A stretch of DNA of 64,000 nt from Nitrospira tepida (GTDB taxonomy: Bacteria; Nitrospirota; Nitrospiria; Nitrospirales; Nitrospiraceae). Below are positions 9,222-17,789 of the stretch, in pieces (position 1 is the first letter of the stretch; each line of letters begins with the position of its first letter). A model generated the notes under the pieces. The model saw only the letters and a list, made by a program, of their open reading frames with translations, was not told where the DNA came from and did not search any database. A program made the translations under genes and the position numbers. The stretch is from positions 1,178,001-1,242,000 of the forward strand of contig NZ_OX365700.1 of NCBI RefSeq assembly GCF_947241125.1, read 5' to 3'.

Positions 9222-11102
9222 ATGAACCGATATCTCGACGATCTCAAGCAGGCGTTACGCAACACGCGCCCGACGGGGTGGCTGGGTACGGCCGTGGTGC
9301 TGCTCGGCGCGTTCGTGCTGTTTCCGGCTCTGGGACTGGCTCAAGAGGGCGGGGCGGCTTCCGCGCAAGTCGCCTATCGGGATATTCCTGGCATCGGCAG
9401 CCGGAACATCATTTGGATCATCGCCCAGTTGCACCTTCTGCTGGCGGGCTTCGTGCTCGGCGTCCCGATCTTCGCATGGGTCTGCGAGATCGTCGGCTGG
9501 AAGGGAGGCGACAAGCGCTACGACAAGCTGGCGAAAGAGTTTACCAAGCTGCTGACCTCTTCCTACGCGACTACGGCATTGTTCGGGGGCATTCTCCTGT
9601 TCATGCTCATCGGCTTCTATCCAAAGCTGATGAATTACCTGACCGACATCTTCTTCCCCTCCTTTGTCGTCTATTGTCTCCTGTTCCTGCTCGAAACCGC
9701 GACGCTGTATCTCTATTGGTACGGGTGGGACGCCATGTCGGAAGGCGGAGCCAAGACCTTCCATGTGTTCCTGGGATTCCTGCTCAACGTCTTCGCCTTC
9801 TTCATCATGATCGTGCCGAACTCGTGGGCGACGTTCCAAGCCAGCCCGGTAGTGATTTCCGAAGGATCGGACCTGGCCAGGGCCTGGGCCGCCACCTGGA
9901 ATCCGACCTGGTGGCCGGTCAATATCCACCGGCTCATCGCCAACGTCGTGCTCGGCGGCTACATCTGCGGCGCTTATGCCGGTGTTCGGTACCTGTCGGC
10001 CAAGACCCCGGACGAGCGCAACCATTACGACTGGATGGGGTACGTCGGCAACTTCATCGGCGTGTTCGGCCTGCTGCCGCTGCCCTTCGCCGGCTACTGG
10101 TTGATGCGCGAAATTTATCAGTACAACCAGCAGATGGGCATCACGCTCATGGGCGGGTTCTTGTCCTGGCTGTTCATCCTGCAAGCCATGTTGATCGGGG
10201 TCCTGTTCCTGGGCTCGAACTATTATTTCTGGATGGGCATCACGCACCGGATTCAAGGCTCGGAGGTGCAGTATCGCAAGCCGATCATGGCGATGCTCAT
10301 CATCCTGTTGCTCTGTCTCGGCGTCTGGATGACACCGCACTCGCTGGTCGCCAGCTTGGAAGAGGCCAGAAAGATGGGAGGCACGCACCATCCGTTGCTC
10401 GGCGTCTTCGGCGTGATGAGCGCAAAGATGACCGTGGCGAACTTGATGATCCTCGTGACCTTCATGAGCTTCATCATGTACTGGCGCGCCGGCAAGCAGG
10501 AAACGGCGACCTGGGCAAAGCTTGCGAAAGCGGTCATGAACGCGGTGCTGTTCATCGCGGCTATTGCCGTCATCATTCTCGGCGTCTGGGGCTATTTCGT
10601 TCCCGCGATCGTTCGCATCAACTATTTCTCGACCTCGCAGGTGCTGATCGTGCTGTTTGTCATGTTGACGATCACGCCGCTCACCGCGCTGCTCTTGAAG
10701 AGCGCCCGCACGACCACGGAAATGGTCTGGGGACAGATGCCGCCTCGGGCCGGCTACGCGCTGGTGCTCAATGCGGTAATGGTGATCCTGCTCATGACGC
10801 TCATGGGCTATGCGCGGTCGTCGTCGCGCGTCCATTGGCACGTCTACGGCGTCATGCGCGACTCCTCGCAATATGCCTATTCGCCGGCCTTGGGCTATGC
10901 CGCGGCCTTCATGGCGTTGAACACGTTCTTGTTCTGCCTGCTCGTTTCCTTCATCTTCTGGGTGGCGACCATGGGGGACAAGGCCAAGGAGAAGGGTGGC
11001 CACGAAGAACCCAAGGGCAAAATGGTGCCGGGCGCCATTCCGGCCATGGCGGGCGGATCGCCGGCCTTGGATAGCATGAGTGCGTCGCCCCGGGAGAAGT
11101 GA
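9222..11102 (+). CDS. cytochrome bd-like (CydA-type) membrane protein II
   Basis: 626 residues, paralogous to the protein at 3526-5229: both share RNIIW/RTAVW-IVAQLH near the N-terminus, a YDKLAKE/YDRLAKE loop, YLYWYGWDAM/YLYFYTWDAM and NIHRL/NLHRL. Candidate heme ligands are H71 and H236. A signal-like N-terminus ends at LGLAQ. GGAG at 9211 supports the ATG at 9222. No CydB partner is present. Having two CydA-type paralogues around bc genes suggests a composite quinol-oxidising complex, or alternative modules for forward and reverse electron flow. This is inference. Confidence 0.82.
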   Translation: MNRYLDDLKQALRNTRPTGWLGTAVVLLGAFVLFPALGLAQEGGAASAQVAYRDIPGIGSRNIIWIIAQLHLLLAGFVLGVPIFAWVCEIVGWKGGDKRYDKLAKEFTKLLTSSYATTALFGGILLFMLIGFYPKLMNYLTDIFFPSFVVYCLLFLLETATLYLYWYGWDAMSEGGAKTFHVFLGFLLNVFAFFIMIVPNSWATFQASPVVISEGSDLARAWAATWNPTWWPVNIHRLIANVVLGGYICGAYAGVRYLSAKTPDERNHYDWMGYVGNFIGVFGLLPLPFAGYWLMREIYQYNQQMGITLMGGFLSWLFILQAMLIGVLFLGSNYYFWMGITHRIQGSEVQYRKPIMAMLIILLLCLGVWMTPHSLVASLEEARKMGGTHHPLLGVFGVMSAKMTVANLMILVTFMSFIMYWRAGKQETATWAKLAKAVMNAVLFIAAIAVIILGVWGYFVPAIVRINYFSTSQVLIVLFVMLTITPLTALLLKSARTTTEMVWGQMPPRAGYALVLNAVMVILLMTLMGYARSSSRVHWHVYGVMRDSSQYAYSPALGYAAAFMALNTFLFCLLVSFIFWVATMGDKAKEKGGHEEPKGKMVPGAIPAMAGGSPALDSMSASPREK

Positions 11103-11128
11103 AGACAGCTTGAAAGGGACGTCCGACT

Positions 11129-11758
11129 ATGAGTGAAGTCGCGCTGCTTCAGTTGATCGGATTGGCGATCGTCGGAAGCGGGATTGCCATTCTCCTCTTT
11201 ATCCCGGCGAGATTCGTCCGGGTCATGGGCTTCGTCATGATCGTGCTCGGCCTCTTTGCGCTGGTCGCCCTGGCCGTCCCGCAGATGGCGTCATTGCCGC
11301 CGGCGGAAGAGAAGATCGACCTGGCGACGATCAAGACGCCGGCCGACATGGCCGCCATCGGCCAGAAGATCTTCTTCAGCAAGGGCCAATGCGCCCTTTG
11401 CCATTCGATCGGTCCGAGCGAGTCAGCCCGTTGTCCGGATCTCAAGGGCATCGGCGCGAAACTGTCCAAGGAATTCATGTATGAGAGCCTGACCCAGCCG
11501 CAGGCCTATATCTATCTCGATTATCGCCATGAGGGGCCGCCGAAGGAGTATCCGGCGCGGATGCCCTACATCAACAAGAACCCGATCGGCCTGTCGAAAA
11601 ACGAAATCCTGTCGGTCATTGCCTTCTTGCAGCAGATGAGCGGCGAGCCGATCACGGTGAGCACGGCCGATCTCGACACGACGAGCCCGCAGCCCAACGG
11701 CCAGCCGACCCAAAAAGCCGAAGCTTCTCAACTGGCGAAGGCGGCGAGCCTCAAATAA
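11129..11758 (+). CDS. membrane-anchored monoheme cytochrome c
   Basis: 209 residues. Two N-terminal helices (LLQLIGLAIVGSGIAILLF and VMGFVMIVLGLFALVALAV) anchor a C-terminal heme domain with CALCH (C88-H92). ARMPYI supplies a probable distal Met. A low-complexity Gln/Thr/Ala tail ends the protein. It lies 26 bp after bd-like II and is likely an electron carrier of that module. Confidence 0.83.
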   Translation: MSEVALLQLIGLAIVGSGIAILLFIPARFVRVMGFVMIVLGLFALVALAVPQMASLPPAEEKIDLATIKTPADMAAIGQKIFFSKGQCALCHSIGPSESARCPDLKGIGAKLSKEFMYESLTQPQAYIYLDYRHEGPPKEYPARMPYINKNPIGLSKNEILSVIAFLQQMSGEPITVSTADLDTTSPQPNGQPTQKAEASQLAKAASLK

Positions 11759-11785
11759 CGAGCGGAGAGAACGGGAGGAAGGACC

Positions 11786-12502
11786 ATGAAAGGGGGAGTT
11801 CTCACTAAGGCGCTGATTCTGATGGTCGCCGTGTGGGCGTTCCTGAAGCTGGGCATGCCGCTGTTTACGGCTCCGCTCCCCAACAGCTTGATTTTCTTGT
11901 ATCTGATGCTGACCCTGTCCGGGATCGTCATTTTCGGCACCTTGAGCGGCGCGTCGAAGGACGCCTTCTGGGGGCCGATCTCGCGCTTCATCACCGGCGA
12001 CAACCTCGGCGCGTTGCAGGGAGCCCGCTTGGCGGTGCTGATCCTGTTTCCGCTCTTGATCGGTTGGCAGACTTACGGGAGCACGGCGCCGAGCGATCAA
12101 CCGCCTGCCGAAAACCGCACCATACACCCGGCGCCTCCCGGCGAGTACACAGGCCTGGCGAATCCGGTGCCCAACACGCCGGAGAACATCATGACGGGGA
12201 AGGGGCTCTATGCGGCCTTCTGTTCGCCCTGCCACGGCGGCAATTTCGACGGCAAGGGCGTGGCCGCCAAGGGATTCAACCCGCCGCCGGCCAATTTCGC
12301 CGATCCGACCACGATTGCGATGTTGCAGGAGAGCTATCTCTTCTGGCGGATCAAAAAGGGCGGGGTCGGGCTGCCGATCGAGGGCATGCCCTGGAAATCG
12401 GCGATGCCGCGCTGGGAGGTCGAGCTGCCGGACGAATGGATTTGGAAGATTATTATGGGTGAATACGACGGGGCGCATCAAAAGCCGAGAACGTGGGAGT
12501 GA
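11786..12502 (+). CDS. membrane-anchored monoheme cytochrome c
   Basis: 238 residues. Hydrophobic helices lie near residues 8-27, 33-52 and 77-95, followed by a cytochrome c domain with CSPCH (C146-H150). Candidate distal Met residues are in EGMPWKSAMP. It has a ribosome-binding site (GGAGGAAGGACC just before the ATG). It is co-directional with the preceding cytochrome and the NxrC-like gene, so the three may form one electron-transfer subcomplex. Confidence 0.83.
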   Translation: MKGGVLTKALILMVAVWAFLKLGMPLFTAPLPNSLIFLYLMLTLSGIVIFGTLSGASKDAFWGPISRFITGDNLGALQGARLAVLILFPLLIGWQTYGSTAPSDQPPAENRTIHPAPPGEYTGLANPVPNTPENIMTGKGLYAAFCSPCHGGNFDGKGVAAKGFNPPPANFADPTTIAMLQESYLFWRIKKGGVGLPIEGMPWKSAMPRWEVELPDEWIWKIIMGEYDGAHQKPRTWE

Positions 12503-12544
12503 CCCTCCGTCGGACACACTGAAGACTGGGTGAGAGAGGCCGCT

Positions 12545-13375
12545 ATGTCGCAATGCAGCGCATCCTGGGGACGACCGGTGACAATCATAGGCGGGGGGCT
12601 GCTCGGCCTGATGCTCATGGCAACCGCTGCCGTGGCCCAGGAGAGCGTCGCCGTCCGGGCCAATATGGTGAAGGGCAATCTGCCGGTGGACGATCCCACG
12701 GCCGCCGCCTGGACCCAGGCGCCGGCCTCAGAGTTTCCGATGTCTCCCCAGGTGCATTGGAAAGAGCGCATTCAGGCGGTGACGGTGAACAGCGTGAAGG
12801 TGCGGAGCCTGCACGACGGGACGAACATCGCCATCATGCTCGAATACGAAGATCCCACGCAGGACCCGGACGATGCGGCGGCCCTGGAGTTCATGGTCGG
12901 CGACAAGAAGGCGCATTTCGCCCACGGCCAGCCCATGTTGCAGGTCGAAGGCGGTCCGGTGAACATTTGGTACTGGAAGAACAAAGATGGCAAGGCGGTC
13001 GACATGACGGCCAAGGGCTTCGGAACGCTGAGGCCGCAGGCCGACCAGGACGTGAAGGCCAAGGGGGTGTATGACAACGGCAAGTGGCGGGTCGTCTTCT
13101 CTCGAGCCCTCACCACGGGCAATGTGGAAGAAGACACGCAGATCAAGCCGGGCGAGTTCATCAACATTGCGTTTGCGGTCTGGGACGGCATCAAGACGGA
13201 AAGCGGCGAAGTGAAGGAGAAAGGATCCCAGAAGGCCGTCTCCTCCTGGTGGTATTTCCGCGCCGAGCCGCCGGCGGATTACTCAGCCTATCTGTACGCG
13301 CTCATGGCGATGGGCATCGCCGCCGCCTTCCAGTTTGTCCTGATCCGAAAGCTCAAGAAGGGAGCCTCGGCATGA
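12545..13375 (+). CDS. ethylbenzene-dehydrogenase/NxrC-like heme-binding protein
   Basis: 276 residues: signal peptide (TAAVAQ), a periplasmic domain with the layout of DMSO-reductase-family gamma subunits that bind heme b (VHWKERIQAVTVNSVKVRSL; NIAIMLEYEDPTQDPDDAAA; NIWYWK), and one C-terminal helix with a basic tail (IRKLKKG). In nitrite-oxidising Nitrospira, gamma-subunit candidates of nitrite oxidoreductase belong to this family. No nxrA or nxrB gene is in this window, so a role inside this respiratory complex is equally possible. The ATG at 12545 is preferred over a GTG at 12530; GAGAGG lies 6 bases upstream. Its stop overlaps the next gene's start (ATGA). Confidence 0.8.
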   Translation: MSQCSASWGRPVTIIGGGLLGLMLMATAAVAQESVAVRANMVKGNLPVDDPTAAAWTQAPASEFPMSPQVHWKERIQAVTVNSVKVRSLHDGTNIAIMLEYEDPTQDPDDAAALEFMVGDKKAHFAHGQPMLQVEGGPVNIWYWKNKDGKAVDMTAKGFGTLRPQADQDVKAKGVYDNGKWRVVFSRALTTGNVEEDTQIKPGEFINIAFAVWDGIKTESGEVKEKGSQKAVSSWWYFRAEPPADYSAYLYALMAMGIAAAFQFVLIRKLKKGASA

Positions 13376-14385
13376 TCGCACAGGCACGTTGGCGAAGGAT
13401 GGTCGTGGGCGGCGCCGTGCTCGGCGTGGTGGCGGCGAGCAGCATCGTCGGCTGCGCGCTGTTCCAGAGCGAGCAGGTGTCGAAGGGCCGGGAACTGTAC
13501 AACCACTACTGCTCCCACTGTCACGGCGAAAACGGCCGGCAGAACGAAGGCTACAACTGGGCGTCGATGCCGGACCCCAAGCCGAAGGACCTGTCGAACA
13601 AGTCCGAAATGTCCACCTTCAAGGATGAAGAAATCTTCAATACGATCTCGCGGGACATGAAGGACACCAGCCCCGAAGGCGGAGACAAGATCGGAGACGA
13701 TGAGTTCGCCGTGCCGACCATGCCGACGTTCAAGTACACCCTGTCCGAAGAGGAGATCTGGTCGATCGTCGCCTACGTCCGCACGTTGCACGGGATGAAG
13801 CTGACCTACAACGTCGAAGAGCGCAAGAAGGAAATCAAAGACGCCTTGCAGGCCGCGCAAGCCAAGTATGATGAAGCCAAGGCGGCCTACGAAGCGGCGG
13901 AAAAGAAGGCCAACGAAGAGGCGGAGCAAAAGGGCAAGGAGGTCGACGACGACGCCTATGCCAAAGAGGCCGCCGCCTTGGCCGCCGCGAAAAAGGCGCT
14001 GGACGAGGCGAAGAACGTCGATGAGCGGTTTGCCAAGCGCCCGAAATTCCCCCAGGTGGCGAGGCCGGACCTCGCGATGAAACCCGATGCCGCCGAAAAA
14101 TCGACCGAGCTTGGAAAGCGGCTCTACACCAACAAATACGGCTGCAACGCCTGCCACGCGGTGAACCAGGAGGGAGGCAAGGTCGGGCCGGCGCTGGATC
14201 GTGCCGGGTTCCGGCTGAACCCGAGCTGGGTCTACCGCTGGATCAAGTATCCGCAGGCCATGAAGCCGGAGAGCCGAATGCCCAACCTCGGCATCAGCGA
14301 TCAGGACGCCAAGGCCATCAGCCTGTATCTCAGCACGTTGCGAGCGCCGCGAGAGGCTCAAGTCGCCGATAAGCCCGCGAGCTGA
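13372..14385 (+). CDS. diheme cytochrome c lipoprotein with central coiled coil
   Basis: 337 residues. The lipobox (SIVGC) predicts a lipid anchor. Two cytochrome c domains carry CSHCH (C47-H51) and CNACH (C258-H262). They are separated by about 80 residues of strongly helical Ala/Lys/Glu sequence (KIKDAL-type heptads from about residue 145 to 220) that could act as a rigid spacer or dimerisation arm. It is the last gene of the respiratory run and is translationally coupled to the NxrC-like gene by a 4-bp overlap. Confidence 0.85.
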   Translation: MIAQARWRRMVVGGAVLGVVAASSIVGCALFQSEQVSKGRELYNHYCSHCHGENGRQNEGYNWASMPDPKPKDLSNKSEMSTFKDEEIFNTISRDMKDTSPEGGDKIGDDEFAVPTMPTFKYTLSEEEIWSIVAYVRTLHGMKLTYNVEERKKEIKDALQAAQAKYDEAKAAYEAAEKKANEEAEQKGKEVDDDAYAKEAAALAAAKKALDEAKNVDERFAKRPKFPQVARPDLAMKPDAAEKSTELGKRLYTNKYGCNACHAVNQEGGKVGPALDRAGFRLNPSWVYRWIKYPQAMKPESRMPNLGISDQDAKAISLYLSTLRAPREAQVADKPAS

Positions 14386-14426
14386 GCCCGCCCAAGGTAA
14401 AGAACGTTCGTCGAAGGATGACCCGT

Positions 14427-14498
14427 AGGATGCTGGAAAAGAGCGTTGGTTCACCCTCCAGGTGAACGTCCCCGGCCAGCGAGCCGTCTCAGCATCCT
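14427..14498. terminator. nested hairpin between convergent genes
   Basis: Outer arms AGGATGCTG (14427-14435) and CAGCATCCT (14490-14498) enclose an inner perfect hairpin GTTCACC/GGTGAAC (14449-14455 and 14461-14467). It sits between the end of the respiratory run (+) and the 3' end of ubiA (-), overlapping the ubiA stop by 2 bases. No clear T-run follows, so it may act as a bidirectional Rho-independent-like or processing structure. Confidence 0.4.
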
Positions 14499-15426
14499 AC
14501 CAATAGCCTGCGAGGATCCCACCCAGAATCGCCAGCCCGAACCACACGTGCTGGCGGAAGAATCGAAAGGCCAGGGCCGGCGGGATTGGCTCACGGACCT
14601 GCCACGTTTGGATGACCATGCCGATGGCGACGCCGGCGAGGATGGCGTAGAACGCCGGCCCGATCTGTTCGGCCCATCCGGCGAGCCCCAAGAATCCCAG
14701 CATCAGCCCCTCGAACCCAAGAATCGCCAGCCACGCGGCCTCTCCGAACAGCAGCGCCGAGGACTTGACCCCGATCTTTTGATCATCGATGCGGTCTTGC
14801 AGCGCATAGACCGTGTCGTACGCCACGGCCCAGCAGACGGTGCTGCCGAACAGCAACCAGGCCGGCAGTTCAAGCCTGTGCCGGGCGGCGGCCCAGGCCA
14901 TCACCACCGCCCAACCGAACGCCACCCCCAGCACGGCCTGGGGCAGGGAGACGAACCGCTTCGCGTAGGGATAGCCGGCGGCCAGCGCCACCGCGAACGG
15001 ACTTAGCAGCCACGTGATGGGCGGCAGCCGTAAGAGCAGGAGGACCGCCAGGCTGAGCAGGACAAGGACCGCAATCCACGCGTCGCGCACCGTGAGGCTC
15101 CCGGCCGCCAGCGGGCGGGATTTCGTGCGGGCCACGTGACGATCGACGTCACGGTCAGCCAGGTCGTTGAGGATCACCCCCGCGCTCCGCATGAGAAAAG
15201 CGCCGGCCAGGAACAGGCAGACCAATTCCCCGTCCGGACGGCCGTGGGACGCAAGGGCAAGCGACCAGAGCGAGGGCAGGGCCAGCAACAAGGTGCCCGT
15301 TTGGGATCGGAGCCGGATCAGGCGCGCCAGGTGGGTCCAACGGGAGCGGTCCGGGCTGTCATGCGCGGATGTCTCGCCGGATATTCGGGCCGAGGCGTCG
15401 GATGCGCGTGAACGGGGGGCGGTCAC
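14497..15426 (-). CDS. ubiA: UbiA-family prenyltransferase
   Basis: 309 residues with about eight helices, an integral membrane enzyme that prenylates an aromatic acceptor in quinone or related biosynthesis. Both Asp-rich motifs are present: NDLADRDVDRHVARTKSRPL and AYDTVYALQDRIDDQKIGVK, the second characteristic of 4-hydroxybenzoate polyprenyltransferases. About 28 hydrophilic residues precede the family N-terminus, so the true start may be further in, though no other ATG is well placed. The substrate cannot be decided here, and ubiA is used in the family sense. Confidence 0.85.
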   Translation of the reverse strand: MTAPRSRASDASARISGETSAHDSPDRSRWTHLARLIRLRSQTGTLLLALPSLWSLALASHGRPDGELVCLFLAGAFLMRSAGVILNDLADRDVDRHVARTKSRPLAAGSLTVRDAWIAVLVLLSLAVLLLLRLPPITWLLSPFAVALAAGYPYAKRFVSLPQAVLGVAFGWAVVMAWAAARHRLELPAWLLFGSTVCWAVAYDTVYALQDRIDDQKIGVKSSALLFGEAAWLAILGFEGLMLGFLGLAGWAEQIGPAFYAILAGVAIGMVIQTWQVREPIPPALAFRFFRQHVWFGLAILGGILAGYW

Positions 15427-15504
15427 AGGAGGACCTTAACGAACCGGCGGCGGGGGAGTCAACGTGTAGGGCGGCGATGGCAGATACCCCAAACCGGCGT
15501 CCTA

Positions 15505-15532
15505 TTGTGTTAACAGGTCGTTTGAGTATACT
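15505..15532 (+). promoter_or_regulatory. candidate promoter for the pseudo-caspase lipoprotein
   Basis: TTGTGT (15505-15510) and TATACT (15527-15532) with a 16-base spacer lie 65 bases before the lipoprotein start, in the divergent gap with ubiA. Identified by eye only. Confidence 0.35.
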
Positions 15533-15596
15533 AGCGAATGAGCGGGTCCTGGCGTATAGCTCACGTCCCCCCTCCGCAGCGTTCCAAGCGAGTTCC

Positions 15597-16949
15597 ATGA
15601 TGGCTCCAAGGCTCGTGGTCATCACGATCAGTCTGTGGATGCTGGCCGGATGCCAGTCTGCGTCGACTCGCGACAGCGCGTCAGGCTCGGTGGAGACACA
15701 GACCGTTCTCCAGTCTCGGGCGTCTGCGGAGACGAATGAACGGAGTCTCGAACCGGAGTCGGCCGGGCCCTCCGCTACCCTGTCCTTTCGCGCAATGCTC
15801 CGGGATGAGAACCGCAACCACGTGCTGGAGCAGGGCGAGCAGATGACGTTGGAGGTCGAAATCACCAACCATGGCCCAGCTCCCGTATCGGACCTCGAAA
15901 TCCGCTATAGCGGCAAGGGACGGATCGCGGAGCAATTCACCCAACCTCTGCGCGTGGCGGCATTGTCGGCGGGGGAACGCACGCGGCTGGTCGCGACCGC
16001 CAAGGCGCCTCCGGTCAAGCAAGTGGAACAGGGGGAATTGACGGTTGAATTGGTGAGCGGAGACCATATACAAATCCCGTCGCCCAAGACGTTCATGGTG
16101 GCGGTACGGCCCGGATCGGCGGATCAGATCGAAGTGCTCTCGGTGGACGTCGACCAAATTCCCAATAAGCCGCGCGGGACCGGACAGCCGCAAGCAATCG
16201 GGATCGCCATCGGGATCGGGAATTACCGGGATGCGGGTCAGGCCGGCGGTCGCTATGCCGTCCATGACGCGGAGATCACCGCCGCCTATTGGCGCACGGT
16301 GGTCGGGGTGCCGGCATCGCAACTCAAGCTGCTCACCGGGCGGCGCGCGCTGCGCGACGATTTCGTGGATACGTTCGAGACTTGGCTGCCCCAACAGGTG
16401 AAACCGGGGTCGCTCGTCTATCTCTATGTGTCCGGCAAGGCCTCGGTTCATCCGACGACGGGGGCGGTGGAGTTGGCGCCCTACGACGCGCTGCCGTCCT
16501 CGACGGAGCGGCACTATCCGCTGCGGCGCCTCCACGCGGCCTTGGCGAGGCTGCCGATCGAACGGGCGCTGGTGTTTTTGGAGTTGTCCCTTGAACCGTC
16601 GAGCGGCGGCTTAGCGCAGAATCCGTCGCCGCCTCGGTGGGAGACGCCCGATCTCACGGCCCATTCCGGCAAGATTGTGCAGGTAATCGGCAATCAGGCG
16701 CTGCAGGAGGCGCATGATTATCCGCTCGGCCGGCATGGGCTCTTCACCTATCACCTGTTGAAAGGCTTGGCCGGAGGGGCGGACCTGAAGAAGGACGGAC
16801 GCGTGTCGCTCGGTGAATTGTGCCGGTACGTGAAGGAGCAGGTGCAGGACGTGGCCCGCACGGAATTCGGCAATCAGCAGGAACCCACCTGCCGGCCGTC
16901 GCCGGCGGACGACGCGCTGGCGCAGGTCGTGCTCACGCGCCTGAAATGA
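15597..16949 (+). CDS. caspase-fold (C14-like) lipoprotein lacking the catalytic dyad
   Basis: 450 residues. The lipobox (MLAGC) follows a short hydrophobic segment, which fixes the start at 15597 or 15600 rather than the upstream open frame. Residues ~60-185 resemble a CARDB/NEW3-like beta-sandwich. Residues ~200-450 follow the bacterial metacaspase pattern: AIGIGNY, YAVHDAEITAAYW, a VYLYVSG strand, and a FTYHLLKGL...DGRVSLGEL C-terminal module. The usual SGHG has become SGKA (Lys281 for His), and the Cys strand reads FLELSLEPSSGG (Ser331 where Cys is expected). It is therefore probably a non-catalytic pseudopeptidase, perhaps a scaffold or binding protein at the outer membrane. The partner is unknown. 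Confidence 0.78.
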   Translation: MMAPRLVVITISLWMLAGCQSASTRDSASGSVETQTVLQSRASAETNERSLEPESAGPSATLSFRAMLRDENRNHVLEQGEQMTLEVEITNHGPAPVSDLEIRYSGKGRIAEQFTQPLRVAALSAGERTRLVATAKAPPVKQVEQGELTVELVSGDHIQIPSPKTFMVAVRPGSADQIEVLSVDVDQIPNKPRGTGQPQAIGIAIGIGNYRDAGQAGGRYAVHDAEITAAYWRTVVGVPASQLKLLTGRRALRDDFVDTFETWLPQQVKPGSLVYLYVSGKASVHPTTGAVELAPYDALPSSTERHYPLRRLHAALARLPIERALVFLELSLEPSSGGLAQNPSPPRWETPDLTAHSGKIVQVIGNQALQEAHDYPLGRHGLFTYHLLKGLAGGADLKKDGRVSLGELCRYVKEQVQDVARTEFGNQQEPTCRPSPADDALAQVVLTRLK

Positions 16950-17022
16950 GCGGCAGCTTCGTTGACAGCGAGTGGCGGGGCCGCTATCATGCCGACTTCC
17001 GCATTCGAACCCTCACCAGCAT

Positions 17023-17098
17023 GCCGGCGTAGCTCAGTTGGTAGAGCAGCGGTTTCGTAAACCGCAGGTCGCTGGTTCGATCCCAGTCGCCGGCTCCA
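17023..17098 (+). tRNA. tRNA-Thr (anticodon CGT)
   Basis: A full cloverleaf can be drawn: acceptor GCCGGCG/CGCCGGC (17023-17029, 17088-17094), D arm GCTC...GAGC, anticodon stem GCGGT/ACCGC with loop TTCGTAA (anticodon CGT at 17056-17058), and T arm GCTGG/CCAGT with TTCGATC. The discriminator is T95, and CCA is encoded at 17096-17098. A structured repeat array begins two bases after the CCA. Confidence 0.97.
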
Positions 17099-17100
17099 TA

Positions 17101-17585
17101 CCAACCTTCGGTTGTACCAGCGGCTCATCGGGCGAAGCCCCTCCCCATTGACGCCGCTGGAGAAAACCGCAAGTGGCTTGTTCTCCTGATCCAACCTTCG
17201 GTTGTGCCGCTGACCTATTTTGAAACTTATCGTAACGAAGGTCAGCAGAGAAATACCTCCAGTGATTGTTTCTTTTGATCCAACCTTCGTGTGAGCCGGG
17301 CGCTCTTCATCGGTGTTCCGTATATGACGCGCCCGGAGAAAACCGCCAGTAGTCTTGTTGTTAGATCCGCACTTCGTGAGTCCCGCCGGCTCTTCAGGCG
17401 CAGCCTTCTTCATGGACGCCGGCGGAGAAACCCCTCCAAGGATTCCCGTTACTAACCTTCATGTGTACCAGCGGCTCATCGGGCGTAGCCCATCCTCAAT
17501 AGCTCCGCTGAAGAAAACCACCAGTGATTGTTTGAACCAACCTTCGGTTGAACCGGCGGTTCATCAGGCTGGCGCGTAACCGTCC
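17101..17585 (+). repeat. tandem array of ~84-90 bp structured repeats, units 1-6
   Basis: Units begin with CCAACCTTCGGTTG or a close variant at about 17101, 17191, 17280, 17367, 17453 and 17537. Each has three parts. First comes a small CAACC/GGTTG hairpin. Next is a larger hairpin whose arms differ between units but stay complementary: CCAGCGGC/GCCGCTGG, GCTGACC/GGTCAGC, CCGGGCGC/GCGCCCGG, CGCCGGC/GCCGGCG, CAGCGG/CCGCTG. Last is a conserved GAGAAAACC...CCAGTGATTGTT linker. No sustained reading frame is present. The array starts directly behind tRNA-Thr and may be co-transcribed with it. Function unknown; the changing but paired stems argue for selection on structure. Confidence 0.75.
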
Positions 17586-17789
17586 GGTCATTGGCTCTCA
17601 AGCGGCCTTGCACCCTGGTGTAGCAACATGTTCTGGAAGGGCACTCTGTGAGCTTCTTTTTGCCCAGATGGCGGCAGTTTGGTATGGTTAATGAAGCGCA
17701 TCACCGATGTTGGGCCATGCACCGCTCATCTCTTTGCTTGAGAAGTGAGTTGGAGTGATCCACATCGCGGATAAATCGGAGGGACACGT

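Noticed and set aside
9255-11074. Long open frames on both strands over the second bd-like gene
   Set aside because: Both are shadows of the bd-like reading frame with no domain or start signal.
14858-15079. Small open frames within ubiA
   Set aside because: Shadows of the prenyltransferase frame.
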